A stretch of DNA of 64,000 bases, taken from Ceratorhiza oryzae-sativae. Lineage: Eukaryota; Basidiomycota; Agaricomycetes; Cantharellales; Ceratobasidiaceae. Positions within the stretch are counted from its first letter, which is position 1. Each line of letters starts with the position of its first letter. Of the stretch, positions 10,106 through 22,902 are shown one piece after another. The DNA is taken from NCBI GenBank assembly GCA_030998015.1, contig JARWMV010000245.1, positions 806,001 to 870,000 of the forward strand, given 5' to 3'. A program made the position numbers and the translations under genes. The notes under the pieces are model-generated. The model ran no database searches. It saw only the letters and a program-made list of their open reading frames with translations, and was not told the origin of the DNA.

Positions 10106-11158
10106 CGGGTGTGGGTCACATGTTGAATCTCTGATACGACGCTGCTATAGGGCTGAGCTATTCTACTTGGATTTTGGGATTTGGGCGTGTGGCTTTTTGA
10201 TAACAGACTAGATGTTTGTATAACCCACGCACCAGGAATGGACATAAATATTACACGTAGTTGTATGCGTTGGAACCAGCAAGCGAATGGAGGCTTGGAA
10301 CAGGCATGGCTGGCTCGTTACCCCATCGGTCTGAAATCCGATTGCCAAAGCAGTACTAGGGAAAAATAGCTAAATTCCGAGTCCGATGTGCGTTCTTGAT
10401 ATTTCGAGGCGCTTCCGTCGCGCCCTCGATCGGATTCTAGGCAACTGAGGGGGTCATACGGCGAAATTTTTGGGGCGGTTCCATGCAAATGTGGAATATG
10501 TATTGAACAAGCTGCTAGTGCATCTGTTATTTCTATTGTTTACTCGGATAACGAGGGATCTGTGCAGGGATGGTAATCCTATCGCGCGAAGACTGTTGTG
10601 GGCAGATGTGTCTGCAGTACTATATGCTAGCTGAAACAGATTCTTATGAAAGGCTTCGGCTGAGCATGCGCATACACGCGTCCATGCTCAGATCATGCAC
10701 CTTGCTCAATCTGTGCGAGCTTGAAGTTGGCGAATATATCCCAGAAGTAATCTTTACATATTGTTAGAGTGGTGACAACTTATGATCACGAAGCACTCTT
10801 TGACGAGAACCCGCAAGGTTCAGACAGAACCAGGGCTGTTCTTTCTCCTTCGCACAATTTCTGCACTTGTTCAGCTAGGGGGGGGGGGCTGATGTCGGCC
10901 GTGCTCTAGCCAATGAATTGCAGGGTTGGAGGTCATGTGCAAGGGCGACGAGGATGAGATGGGCATGATAGGTGTTCGGACCTCGGATAGCGATCCCGTT
11001 GCTGAAAAGTCCGAATACGAAAACAGAGTTTACCGATGCGCCCTTCGTCGTGCGAAGATGGTGAACTGCAGTTGTCGCAGCGAGGAACGTGGTATCAGAT
11101 CCCGGAAACTTGAATTGAGTGGCGTTACACATTGGTGTAGAGTTAAAAAGTGTCAGTT
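10106..11158. other. Intergenic region, no gene supported
   Basis: About 1 kb between the convergent ends of CorA copy 2 and the bS18m gene. It contains a run of nine or ten G at about 10877-10886 and short unconserved open frames (for example 10570-10767), but no domain, RNA gene or transposon border that I can recognise. Confidence 0.5.
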
Positions 11159-11873
11159 TCAATACTTTTGTCTTGGTGCTTGGTACGTTCCGGTATGCGG
11201 TTCGTGCTGGTTCCAGAGCGGGATGATGCCCATGGCACGTGCACGGCGGATGGCTTTGCCTACGCGGCGCTGAGAACGCCAGGTCAGCCCAGTCTTGGCA
11301 CGCGAGTGGATCTTGCCCATCTCGGAGACGAAGGACTTGAGTAACACCGCGTTCTTGTATTCGTTGAGCGGGTCGATGTCGAGTTTACGGAAGACGTCCG
11401 ACGCCCGGGCTTCTTTCCGGCCAGGACCCATTGTGGGCTCCTTGGGTCTGCGCTGGGTGCGCTCAACCCTGTGCTCGCGGCTGAGGTGGTTGGGGTTGGA
11501 GAACTGAATTGGGGGGCGTGAGTGTGTGAAGACGGCGGCTGGGTGTTGCGCACCGAGTTGACTCTGATCGACTTGGGACGCTCGAGCAGAGTCGCCGGAA
11601 GCGCGGCAGCATCTGGCGTGTGGGATGAGTGTGCATCAGGCCATGTGGTGTGCATACACACACACCTTGCTCCTGCTCAACCGCAGACTGCACGAGTTCC
11701 GCCAGCCCCTGCATCGCCGATGACCGTGTGTCGTCGGGTTCTGCGGGTTCTATCGGTGCGCTCCCCGGTGCTCTAAACGACGGCCCCGCCATCACCGGCA
11801 GCGATCGCGAGTATGAACGCAGCGACCAGACCTGCGCCAGCGGCGCGCGCGAGCTGCGCAGGCTAGCAAACAT
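11159..11873 (-). CDS. RSM18: Mitochondrial small-subunit ribosomal protein bS18m
   Basis: Component of the mitochondrial ribosome small subunit, imported into the matrix. Three exons (11666-11873, 11554-11612, 11159-11503) join in frame to about 203 residues. The N-terminus MFASLRSSRAPLAQVWSLRS is basic and amphipathic, typical of a presequence. The C-terminal exon carries the S18 fold: LDIDPLNEYKNAVLLKSFVS, then GLTWRSQRRVGKAIRRARA and GIIPLW, matching the conserved RNA-binding end of S18. I chose the ATG at 11873; an in-frame ATG ten codons upstream would add MAPPHHHTLK and is less like a presequence. It is divergent from RIM15, with 239 bases between the start codons. Confidence 0.85.
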
Positions 11874-12112
11874 TTTGAGTGTGTGGTGATGAGGTGGAGC
11901 CAAGCGCCAAAGCCCGGATCAGTTCAGGGCCGGCTAGAGTGACTTGAAGATGGCTGGGCCCTCAAATATAGCGAACCCACCCCTAACGACGACCACCCAG
12001 CTGTGCGCTCTCCCCCCACCGCGAAACCCCCTTTGCTCGCTGCTGTCGCTTCCCCGTGCCGACATACTAGTGGTTGCCAGTTGGGACAGGGCCTTTGGGC
12101 GACTGTTCCATC

Positions 12113-15100
12113 ATGGCGAGTGGTCCCCCTCCACCTCCTCCCTCCCGTGTCTCTCCCGGGGGGTTGATGTACGTTATATTCCGCACATTCTGCAGAATAC
12201 GTGCTCATCGTCTCTTCCGTTCTCCTCAGGTTCGCTCCCACCCCGCGAGACGGTCGTCCGACGGTGCTCGATGATGCCTCGCCCGTGCCGGTCCTGCCCA
12301 AGGCACTCTCGGCCGCAAGTAATCTCTCCTCGGCCGCGGCCGCCCAGTGGCCATCGCTCCCCCCGACGCCGTCCAATACCGCAAATTCGACCCCAAATCC
12401 TCCCTCGAATCAAATTTCGATGCCATTCATCAAGCGGCATATCCGCCGTCGACTCACTAATGCAAAGGAGACCTGTGACAAGGAACTCGCAAAGGTTATT
12501 CACTCTATCACCACTTACGTAGAGGAGCGCCTCCGTGAGCCCTCAGAGCCTGATGAACTCGACCTGCACGATTTGGGTGATCCGTTTGTCCTCAATCCCA
12601 GCGGTATGGGTGGCGACGATACTGATGACGATACGCATGACACCGATTTCGAGCCCAGGCGCAGCCGCCAGGGTGAGTCCGTATATCGGGTGCTGTAGCC
12701 ATATTTATCTCATCGGCCTATAGCCTCTGCTTCATCCAGCCCAAACTCTTTCCGTCGGCCCGTCGGCCTCCCCTCTCGTTCATCGTCTCGGGTGGCTCTG
12801 TTGTCAGCGATGCAAGCCCCAGCCGCAAGTCGAGCGATCCAGTCAGCCGCAATTCGATCATGGGCCCGCCCTTGCCTCCTCCTGCCTGGCAAGCTCCCTC
12901 GCTCGTCAGACGCCTTTCACGGAGCCGGCCACACCCTGGGTCTCTGCCGATTAAATCTTCATCCAATTCGCGCTCGACTTCACGCTCACGTTCCCCACTC
13001 CCGCCACCACCGAATGTGACCAGTGAAAATCCCACCGTGTCTTCTTCACCGCGTACGGGCACCAATAGCCGCAGGTTATCTCGCATGGACTTTGAAGAGC
13101 CTATTAACCCTTTCATGACGACCTTGCACGAAATGACGGCGATTGCCACCGATGTCGTCGACATGTCTATCGCAACGCTCACTTCTCAGCCCAAGACTTG
13201 CACTGAGCTGGTTCAAAAAGTCCAGGCCATCGGCCGAGCGTGGGACGAGCATCCTGATTGGCAAGGACGCGGGTGGTATGTACAACTACTGCTTGCTGTT
13301 GCGGGTCTTAGTCGTGTGGTTGAATGGTGGGAGGCCGAGAAGCAATTTTGGAACTTTGACGACGACGACGAAAGCGAGATGGAGCCCATGGTCTTTGTCA
13401 TGAAGCCAAGTTCTCAGCCGGCGAGCGCGAATATGCACTCATCACGCGATCTCCCAGACGTCCGGTCTCCATTGTCTCGCAAGTCCAGCTCAGGTGCCAG
13501 AGGCACGCCTGTCGACGGCTCCAGCACTGTGACAGGCGAAGTCACTGAAGAGGGGCTCCCTGAAAACTCTACTTTACTTTCCCCAGAAATGCCTACAAAG
13601 GCCGCTGAGGCTGAGCAGCAGCCGATCGACCCAGAGAAAGAGCGACAACAAAACGTGGAGGAAACGGAAACGCTGAGGATCCAGGCGGAGACCGCTCAAG
13701 TCACAACCATCGTTCTGGAACTTGCTTTGGATGGAGAGGAACTATTGTGGACAAACCGTGCATGGTCTGAAATCATTGGGTCAGTTCTCCTCCGCAACAC
13801 ACGGGTACCTCACGACTAACTTGACGTACAGATCCAACCCGGAGGCCGTTATCGGAACTGCCATTACTCGTTTGCTTGCCCCAGAACACACCGACGTTTT
13901 TGTCAAATCAACGCGTTCGTTGCGCGAGGATGATTCCCATACAGTCGAAGCCAGCTTCCAAATGCGTGTCGAGTCCGACGCTCCTGAGCCTGTATACCAG
14001 GAATTCGAAGGCAAGGGTATGCTCATGCTCGACCGCTTCACTGGGGAACCTAGCCATACTATGTGGGTCCTCAAACCGGTCCTTCCCGCAGAGGGAGACG
14101 ATGTTGCCGAGTTGGAGCTTCCCCCGGCGGTTGGCGAACTGCCTCAAATTCGTCCTCTTACGGGTACCATCCGTCGAGGAAGCACGGATAGCCGTCTCGG
14201 GATTCCTATCGCCCGCTCCTTCTCTCACGCTCCCGTGCTATGCCGGATTTGTGAATGTCAGATTCCGGATTGGTACTTTGAGAAACACAACGAGACGTGC
14301 CACGAGCTCCACCGCCTGGAGGCCGAGATTGGCGAGCACAACGATAACATATCTGAATTGCGCACCACTATTCGTGGGCTCACAACATCACTCGATCGTG
14401 CCTCGCCCGTCACCGTACCTGAGTATCGTGGCATCTCGCTCGTCAACCCATCGCCATCCCCGATCCATGGCTCGCCCATTCAGCAGGTCATGCGTCCGCA
14501 TGGGCACCTCTCTAACCGGCTACAACGAAGCGGGCTCAGAAAACAACAACATCATACGCTCCAGCTGTTGGATGACATTCTGCAGGTTGCCCAGGAGATT
14601 TCGATTCCATCTATGCGCGAGGACCAGCAGGATATCCCCGTCGAACGTCAGCGGTTGTTGTCTCCTAGCTCTGAGCACAAGATCGAGACAGTTCAAAAGT
14701 GGACCAAGCCGCACACAGACGATCCGGGGCTGAATCGGCTCGGAAACGATGTATATGCGTTGATTAGGCACAAGGTCGATAGCGTGAACCGCTTGACCAA
14801 CACCATCCGGTATTCCGAAAAGGTGCGCAGAGAATGGGAGGAGCGGATGGAAGCTGAGCAAATGCTCGCACCGCTGCCGGAAGGGGAAGAGCCTGAGGAG
14901 CCCGAATCTGGCGAGGAAGGAGAGGAGGGGGAAGAGACCGAGGAGGAAAGAGACAAGGACAAACTGAAGCAGGGGGACGCGGCTGAGGAACACGCGGACG
15001 ACGCGTCGAGTACGACCTCCGAGTACGCGTTTGGTCGTGATCATGGTGGGGCATCGTCGGAGCCGACCCCAATGGCTCCGTCTCCTGCATCGGTGAACAC

Positions 15101-18100
15101 GGATTCTGTACCACTTGCTACCCCGGCGCCGCGCCCTCCTTCGACGACAATTGTCCCCGCTACTTTCCATGGCGTGATGCATACACGGTCATCGACTCCT
15201 ACATCAGTCTCATCACCCCTGGCTCTCGCTGCGCCTATCAATGCAATGCCCACTCCCGAGCATATTTCGCTTGCTCCTCCAGCGCATGACGCTAGTAGTC
15301 CACGTACAATTCGCACGAGTCGGTCTGTCCAGAATATGTCGCTTTTAGTTACTCCCCCAATGTCGCCGTCGGTGCCACCACAAGACGAGAAGACAACTAA
15401 GCCTCGTCGACGGATGTCGACCATTCAGCCGATTATTGCTAGTCCTACAGCTTCCGTGGCTGGGAGCGCGTCCGGCCCCCTGTCCCCTCGCATACCTTTT
15501 GCTTCTACTTCTGCACCCCGCCCGACCCCATCCACTATCAAGGACTTTGAGATCATCAAGCCGATCAGTAAGGGCGCTTTCGGCTCCGTCTTTCTTGCCA
15601 AGAAGAAGACGACGGGTGACTACTTTGCCATTAAGGTGCTCAAAAAGGCGGACATGATCGCGAAGAATCAGATTACCAACGTCAAAGCAGAGCGAATGAT
15701 TTTGATGAAACAATCTGAATCGCCGTTTGTCGTCAAACTGTACTTTACGTTCCAGAGCAAGGAGAACCTGTATCTTGTGATGGAGTACTTGAACGGCGGG
15801 GATTGTGCGTCGTTGATCAAGACGCTGGGGGCTTTGCCAGAGGAGTGGACAAGGGCATATATTGCGGAGGTGACGTTGGGGCTCGAGTATCTTCACGCAA
15901 AGGGCGTCGTGCATCGGTAGGTTTGGCGTTGTGCGCATGTACTAGCGAGATGCTGATCGCACATGTTTCCAGTGATCTAAAGCCAGATAATTTGCTTATT
16001 GACCAACACGGGCATTTGAAACTCACAGATTTTGGGCTGAGTCGTATTGGCTTGCTTGGCAGGCAGACACGCGAGAGTACCCGCCATGCACACTCCATCT
16101 CCTCAGACAGACCGTTCCGAGGCGACAAGCCGCGTAATAGCCCTGGGTCGCGCCCCACATCGATGGACTCTCCACACCTCTCATCACCTCTCATCTCTCC
16201 CGAACCTGGTGCACCTATCTCTTATTTCCATTTGGGCGGTGGCAGCGGACCGGCGTCGACACCAGGGTTGGGACCTCTGATGTTCCCCGACGATATCAGC
16301 GAATCGAGCGGGTCCGAGAGTGTTTCAGGCTGGTTACCGTGGCGGAGACCACCGCGCCCGGCAGATAGCCCAATGCAGTCATTCGCGACCGACATGACGC
16401 TTGATCTTCGCTCGACTGTACCCGCAGGTGGCGGTACTCCGCCTGCAAACGAGCAGCAAAAGTTTGTGGGCACTCCGGATTACCTTGCACCAGAGACGAT
16501 CCTGGGTATCGGTAGCGATGACGCCAACGTGGATTGGGTGAGTAGGGTTTCCTGTTTTAGAAGACCTTGGATTGATTTAAATATGGGTAGTGGGCGCTTG
16601 GGGTTATCATGTACGAGTTTTTGTACGGATTCCCACCGTTCCATGCGGCTACACCACAAGAGGTATTTGACAATATCATCTCGAGGCGGATCGACTGGCA
16701 CGAAGATGAGGAGGAAATTGAGTACGGGCCGGAGGCACGCGACATTATGGAACGGCTGATGACCACCGAGATCACGAAACGTCTGGGATACAACGGCGCA
16801 AACGAAGTCAAGGCTCATCCGTTCTTTTCCGAGATTGAATGGGACAAGGTCACAACCTCGGAAGCACAATTTGTGCCACAAGTGACAGATCCCGAGTCAA
16901 CAGACTACTTTGACGCTCGCGGAGCGCTACCACAGATCTTCCAAGAGGACGAGGCCACTGCTGATTCGGAGCACACCGAAGCACAACCCTCTACGCCCAG
17001 CGGCGCAACGACCGGCCCGTCAGCAGCCCGACCTATTCCAATCACAAAGGATACAACAGCGTCCCAGCAAGATGGCAACTTCGGGGCGTTCAGTTACAAG
17101 AACTTGCCCGTACTCAAGCAAGCCAACGACGATGTGATCAGAAAGATGCGGACGGACCAAATGGCTACTATGACTTATGCACTTTCGGAGCCAACACCGC
17201 AGCAGCAGCAGCACAATCGTCGAAGGAGTATATCCCACAAGGTCAAGAAGCCAGGGAACATACTCGCACTGGAGTCTCGAGTGAGTTCGTTCAGCCTTTG
17301 AATTGGATAGTGTATTTACTCTGTTCCAGCAGAGTTCATCAACAAATCCCCCGTCACCGTCCACGTCTACATCGTCCATCGCGTCCTCCCCGTCACGCGG
17401 TAGCATGCAGCCGTCGACACCGGCGAGCAGCATGAGTGGGCACACACGGCGGCCGTCCGAGTTTGGGGCTGTTGAGCGTTTCAAGTCGAACCATCTGGAC
17501 AATGATGGCCTGCGCCGAAACTCGATGCCCAGCAGGCTTCGTACATCCTCGATATCGAGCCAGGATGCATTGGGCGGAGGGCCAGAGCAAGGCGAGCAAA
17601 ACTGGTCAGGGGAGCCGCGAGCACATTCGCCAGTCCAGTCGCGCCCAGCGTCTGCAGCCGCTCCGCTTATGACAACCAGACCGCAGCCTGTGCCTGTGCC
17701 GGCGCCATCGTCACACCATCCTGATCGCGGGCTAGTGGTACTGATTGCTGAAGATAATCCAATTTCGAGCAAGGTACTAGAGACGCTATTGACACGCATG
17801 GGTTGCCGGTGTGTGGTTGTGGGAGATGGGTCCGAGGCGATTAGTGTTGCGTTGGGGGACATCAGTGAGTAAAGGTTCTCGCACACGGGGGGTGTTTGCT
17901 GACTGGGGATCTCAGAATTCGACTGCATATTGATGGACTACCAGATGCCAAGTGTCGACGGAGAGGTTGCTGCGCGGTACATCAAAAGCACCAACAACAA
18001 AAACTCGAACACGCCGATCGTTGCGGTGAGCGCGTACAACGGGTACGAGGGCGCTCTTGCACAGGGGATCTTTGCGTCTGCGTTGTCCAAGCCGCTGTCC

Positions 18101-18187
18101 AAGAACGATCTGTTGAATACGATGCGGAATCTCGGGTTCAAGACGTCGCAGGATGGGAACAAGGGAAAGCTGACGTCTGCACGGTAG
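12113..18187 (+). CDS. RIM15: RIM15-type PAS/zinc-finger/AGC kinase with receiver domain
   Basis: Ser/Thr kinase of the Rim15/Ppk18 (Greatwall-related) group, which promotes quiescence and stress survival when TOR and PKA are low. About 1,900 residues in eight exons. Order: N-terminal helical region ([20 protein letters not shown]); PAS-like segment across the intron at about 13775-13830; a C2HC finger [20 protein letters not shown]; Ser/Pro/Glu-rich linker; kinase domain with [15 protein letters not shown], catalytic [12 protein letters not shown] (split by an intron) and [10 protein letters not shown] kinase insert of about 130 residues precedes [11 protein letters not shown], as in the family. 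C-terminal receiver domain: [17 protein letters not shown], phospho-acceptor [18 protein letters not shown] and SKPLSK. In the given sequence the frame breaks at the GGG at 12790-12792; one added G restores it, so I treat this as probable sequence error. Confidence 0.9.
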
Positions 18188-18433
18188 TTGTACATGTATG
18201 ATCTTTCGTTTATGTTTTGTTTTCGTTCGCCAGAGCATGCCCCCCTTAGCATTGAAACACACATGTCTTGCATATAATGTACTTGTATTCCGAGCTGAGT
18301 CAGCCGGCGGAAAGTGGCGGACAAATGCAAAATGCATCCGATCCGAGTTTTCGCGAGAAACGCGACGCCAGCGCAAGGGAAAATCGGCTGCGCCCGTTGG
18401 CAACGGAAACCCGTCACAGTCGGTGCGAATCCA

Positions 18434-20443
18434 ATGTCGAGAAATAAGGCAACAACGAGCGGGAACCCAGTGGCTAGCACGACGCGCTACTTTGAGTCCG
18501 TACTCTCCCCCGCCCGCCGTTTCCCCGTCTGACGCCGCCCAGAGTCCCGCCCAACGCAGAGCCGACGACCAAGGCCATCGCCGAGCTCCTCCGCGCCGTC
18601 CACCGCCAGCACGAGCTCCAGGACGCCGAGAACAAGCGCCGGCACCAATGGGAGAACGACACCCTCAACAAGCAAGCCCTCCACCAGCAGGCGGTCGATA
18701 TCCGGTCAGTCATCCCAGGGCCCAGGACAATAGCCGTCGTCTAACCCCTTCTCCCCAGTCTGGCGGCGATGCAGCAGCAGATCGATAGCCTCCGTGGCTA
18801 CCCGACGCCCCAGGCGTATGCGCACCCGCACCAGCCACAAGCACCGGCCTATGCACCAGGCATTCCGCCCCCTGCGCCTGCCCCGATGTACTTCACCCCC
18901 CAGCCTCAGCAGCCGCCCCCCCAGCCTCAGCCCCAACCCCAGCAGCAACAGCAGCAGCAGCCGCCGCCTCAGCAGTCCCAACAGCAACAGTTCGCGGTTA
19001 CGCCTCCCCAACAACAGTCTACGCCCAACAACTCAGCGCGGCAGCCTCGCTCATTCAAACGGCTAAAGCAGTATCAGCCGAATGAGTCCGAAACAGATGA
19101 CCAGAGCATGATGAATATGAGCGTGCAAATGGGCAACCAGATGATGCCTGCACTCCCCGAACCATCCATGCCTCCAATGGACGAAGAGCGTGTGCACGCG
19201 CTTGCGAGAAAAAAGAACCCAGTGGGGAGTATTCCAGTACGCTTTCTCTTCAGCTTTTATGTGGCTGTCATCTCACCATTTTGTTTCAGTCTGCTATGCG
19301 TGCCCACATCCTCCGGCTCATGGGCCTCAACCCACACGAGGCCCTCCCGCCCTCGCACATCGAGGACCAACCTGCACCCGAGGGCGTCATTCGTTTCGTT
19401 TGGGAAAAGACTCCCAAAAGCTCACCTCACAACGGTCGAATGAAGGTCTGTCTGATTTATGTCTCTGGGTCTCAACGGCTCTAATATGAAGACTAGCAAA
19501 TTGTCATCGAAGACTTGCAGCGCTCGAGACATCTATACCCCCTTGTACCGACTGCCGATTTTGCGGCGCCTCTTCTTGACGCTTGCTTTGACCAAGCATT
19601 TACGACTTTGCGTGGCAAATGGCGCATTCAGTGTGGCGAGCCTGGCTTGGAGAGCAAGGTTGAAGCCAAGGCAAAACGCACCCGCCGACATAATCGCAAG
19701 AAATCAGTTTGTCATTCTGATGTTTGAACCCTGCGCCGCTTTTCTAACGCACATGCAGAAATTGACCCACCGCGCTGCGGCACGCCAGAATATGCCTCAA
19801 TTCCAGCATTCAACCTTCGATGCGGCGCTCGTGCCTGATGTTATGTCTTCCGAATCCTCAGAGGACGACGTGGATGGAAAGAAGGATTTCCAGACGCGCG
19901 GATTCTCCTGGCGTTCTCAGCGTGCCCATCATGTCGGTCCAGGTCTTTGTTATTTTCCCATCACGCTGGCTGACCTGAACCTAGTTCTACCAATGCCTGG
20001 ACGAGGAGGAAAACAATGGGCGTGATCGTGCACTCCGTCGCGGAGGCGCCCGTCGTGAACGGCGCGACGGTGGACCCAAAAACGGGGACCCGCTGCCTCC
20101 TAAAGGCACGCCGCTTTGGATGATCAGTAAATCTTGGTTGAGAAGACAAGGTCCCGAAACGCTCTCTGGCCTCGGGCTAGTTGATGATCGGTCGTTTGAC
20201 TGGCGTGGGTTCCACGAATTGGGTGAGAGCTCGGGTGATGAAGGAGATGGCACAAATGGAATGGACGAGGACGTGAGTGGTGTGGTCGGTATGGTTGGTG
20301 GTGTTAGTGGAATGGGTGTGGAATACGGCCCGCCGCAAGGAGACCAGATTACTGGAATGGCTCAACAGCAGGCACAACAACACGTCGCACACATGCAACA
20401 CGTCCAGCATGTGCAATACCAGACGCAGGGGCACATGGGATGA
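18434..20443 (+). CDS. Unrecognised Gln/Pro-rich protein
   Basis: I do not recognise this family. About seven exons. The start at 18434 (MSRNKATTSGNPVASTTRYF) joins through a 47-base GTCCGT...CAG intron to a charged, probably coiled-coil helix (ELLRAVHRQHELQDAENKRR, LAAMQQQIDSL). Next comes a Pro/Gln-rich stretch with a run of seven Gln near 18947-18960, then a Met-rich segment. A conserved-looking core follows: MRAHILRLMGLNPHEALPPS, FVWEKTPKSS, and RSRHLYPLVPTADFAAPLLD with AFTTLRGKWRIQ. After a basic patch (KRTRRHNRKK) come Gly/Met- and His/Gln-rich ends. Nuclear location is suggested by the composition. The first exon is the least certain part; without the intron its frame closes at 18530. 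Confidence 0.65.
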
Positions 20444-20730
20444 ACAGGATGAGATAAACAACTAGTAAACTATTCGCGAGGTTTCGTTTTTTGTGCTTTT
20501 AGGTTTGTGCCCTTATTGTTGTACAACTAGGCTTTGGGGTATTTTGTTGACTCTAGGTCCGTGTCTAAGATTAGTCTCTACGAATAAGGGAAATTGATGT
20601 ATTTTCTGGTCCGAATAAAATACACTACTGTTGCTGGTCTCTCTGTGCTCTCGACGCGTATCGCGCAGCATCTCCTTGGGCTCCTATCGCCGGACCCCCG
20701 ATTCAAATGGGGGTTAACCCCGGCCCTGAG

Positions 20731-21927
20731 TTACAACTCAGCCAAGAGCATGGTGCCCAAGCTCTGGACAACCTGATTACCCATCGCACGCTCCACCGCG
20801 TCTTCGAGGTGACGTTTGGGGTCCTGTTTCCCGACGTGGCGCGTAGCGAGTTGCTCAGGAGTGAGCGTGGACTCTTCTTCGACGGATTTAGTGTATGCTT
20901 CCGAGAGTTTGAGCATCGACTGCGCATGTGCTCCATGAGTGCTCATCACGAAGATCGGGTAATCGGGGGGAAAAACGTACTTTGACGGCAGTCTCGTTTT
21001 CTGTGCTCAGGGACTTGAAATCCCGTAACCTGAGCCCTTCTGTCCAGTTTCGCTTGTGCAGATTCATGAGCATGGCTTGCTCGAGTTCAGTTTTCCGATA
21101 GTCGACGGCGATCGAATAGTAGTGCCTGTTCAAGCCGTGGATGAGAGACTGGATGCTGGGTTTGTTGATGTGCCCGATGTTGCTCGTCGTCTGGCGTGGT
21201 TCTTGGCCGAGGACGACTGAGTGGGGGTTAATGAGGCGGAATGCGTCGATGACTACTTTTCCCTTTACGGATTGGATCGGGTCGATGACAACGGCTACTG
21301 AACGGGCGTTTAGGCGTTCAAAAGACTGCAAGTCGAGTTAAAAGCGGGATCGACAGCGAAAAGGGGGGGGACGAAGACTTGCGCTTTGGGTGTTTATGTC
21401 TACACTGGATAGCCAACAGCCAAAGCCTGGATGCGAGTGGTACCAGCCAACGACCATTTCTGGCCTGATGCATATAGGGTGAGTACCTAATCGTCGATTG
21501 ATGGTTCAGACTTGCCTTCCGGTTTGTTTCAGCATTTCGACCATTTTCGTTTGGAATACATGATCGACCGATTCGACGGTGACGCTTGTGCCCGATTGAG
21601 GCATGGCAAAGACGTCGATCACTTGGACGGTGTAGTCGTCGACGAATTCGCCGAGCATGAGACCCATGACTTCCATCGGAACTCCAGCGCGGCCGTGTTT
21701 GAGCATCTGTTCGTATATTAGCTCGTTGGTGTAGAAACGTCGCTGCGGACTTGCCTTGAGCAGAGCAAGCGAGGAAATGTGGATGACTTCGCCACTAGGG
21801 AGGATGAGTGCCTGGACAAGACTGGAACACGCCGCGACGCTTACTTGTCGGGCATGGGCTGGTCGCCTCCTGCGGCGCCGTTGCCTTGTCTGGCCGTAGC
21901 AGATGCGAGCATGCGTTCATATTCCAT
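20731..21927 (-). CDS. RPN11: 26S proteasome deubiquitinase RPN11 (JAMM/MPN+)
   Basis: Zinc metalloprotease of the 19S lid that removes ubiquitin chains from substrates entering the proteasome. Six exons. The start at 21927 ([20 protein letters not shown]) is followed by [20 protein letters not shown] with the catalytic Glu ([11 protein letters not shown]), then [13 protein letters not shown], the JAMM motif in [16 protein letters not shown] (HSH and the following S/D), and [20 protein letters not shown]. The C-terminal lid-binding helices read [14 protein letters not shown] and end LGTMLLAEL. Length is close to the usual 310 residues. Three of its five introns (21707-21754, 21465-21515, 21326-21382) begin with GCAAGT instead of GT. 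It is divergent from the next gene, with 138 bases between start codons. Confidence 0.93.
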
Positions 21928-22065
21928 GGTTGGTGTCGGGCGAAGGCTAGGAGACGCGTCACCTGCGTCTGGCGCTTAGTGCATGTGGACTCTGTCACGT
22001 GGGCTGAAGCCCACCGCTGCTGCCATTCCCGACTGAAATTAAACCGTAAAGTACATGCATTGAAG

Positions 22066-22701
22066 ATGACGACCACACTCTCGTCTGAGGCGTTCAAGTT
22101 CGAGCGCGACCCGGAGAGCGGAAGGATCCGCATAAATGTGCCGCAGCAGTGGTATCTTGTGCCGAGCGCGTGTGCGACGGCGGGTGCGATGCTCGGCATT
22201 GCGCGCGGTGCTCGGCAGGCGTCGCTCCGGTTTCTGGCCGAGAACGCGCATCGGCGGCCGACGACGGTGCAGGGATGGTATTTCTACAAAAAGACCAAGA
22301 ACTATCGCGTGATGTGGGGCGCGCTCAGGGGTGGTGGTGCGGTGGGCGCCAAGATGGCTGCGTTTGGCGTGCTCTGGGTCGGGCTGGAGCAAGGCGCGGT
22401 GGAGCTCGGCGAGCGCACGGGTGTGTTGGCGATCAGCGAGGCGCGGGAGATGGTCGCCGGGATAGCAGCGCAGGGCTCGTGTTGGCGGGATGTGAGTCTG
22501 GCTCTCGGTTCGGGTCGCGGGCATCGAGGGGCTGATTCGTCGACAGACCGCCTGCCGCGGACGCTGTGGACGCAGGTGCTGGGGCTGGGGACGGCGGCGG
22601 CGGCGGTGATGTACGGGGCGCGGCGGGGGCGCGAGTGGGCTGAGAGCAGGGGTGATCTGGGGGTGGGCGAGAAGGCTCCACGAGGGGGGGCCGAAACGTA
22701 A
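22066..22701 (+). CDS. Small multi-pass membrane protein, possibly Tim17/22/23-like
   Basis: Single-exon protein of about 211 residues. The ATG at 22066 gives MTTTLSSEAFKFERDPESG, then three or four weakly hydrophobic Gly/Ala-rich segments: LVPSACATAGAMLGIARGA, WGALRGGGAVGAKMAAFGVL and VLGLGTAAAAVMYGARRG, separated by the basic stretch WYFYKKTKNYRV. The GxxxG-rich helices suggest a Tim17/Tim22/Tim23-like mitochondrial membrane protein, but I see no diagnostic motif, so this is inference. It shares a short bidirectional promoter with RPN11. A GTGAGT...CAG pair at about 22493-22547 could be an intron but would shift the frame out of the last hydrophobic segment, so I kept the gene unspliced. 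Confidence 0.6.
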   Translation: MTTTLSSEAFKFERDPESGRIRINVPQQWYLVPSACATAGAMLGIARGARQASLRFLAENAHRRPTTVQGWYFYKKTKNYRVMWGALRGGGAVGAKMAAFGVLWVGLEQGAVELGERTGVLAISEAREMVAGIAAQGSCWRDVSLALGSGRGHRGADSSTDRLPRTLWTQVLGLGTAAAAVMYGARRGREWAESRGDLGVGEKAPRGGAET

Positions 22702-22902
22702 ATACGCTACGCTGCGAAGAATGCGATTGGTGCACGAGATGTCATTGCCGATATGGAGCCGACCGGAAAGCATATATGACCTGCGCTGCGCAGGCTCCTG
22801 TCCGCGACGACCACCAGCGGGCGACAATCGCGCCCACACACACCATCGCGCCATCGATCAGACCCATATTTGCGTCCCTGATATATCCACCCGTATCGCC
22901 AC

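Noticed and set aside
15041..15938. Minus-strand ORFs over the RIM15 kinase region
   Set aside because: Antisense shadows of the Ser/Pro-rich linker and kinase exons; the plus strand carries all kinase motifs.
20694..20714. CCCCC/GGGGG hairpin with TTCAAAT in the loop, suggesting a tRNA T-arm
   Set aside because: The stem does not pair correctly around the 7-base loop, and no acceptor stem, D-arm or anticodon arm can be drawn.
22039..22854. 271-codon minus-strand ORF
   Set aside because: Its Arg/Pro-rich shadow composition, over the plus-strand membrane protein, shows no domain; the plus frame has the conserved features.
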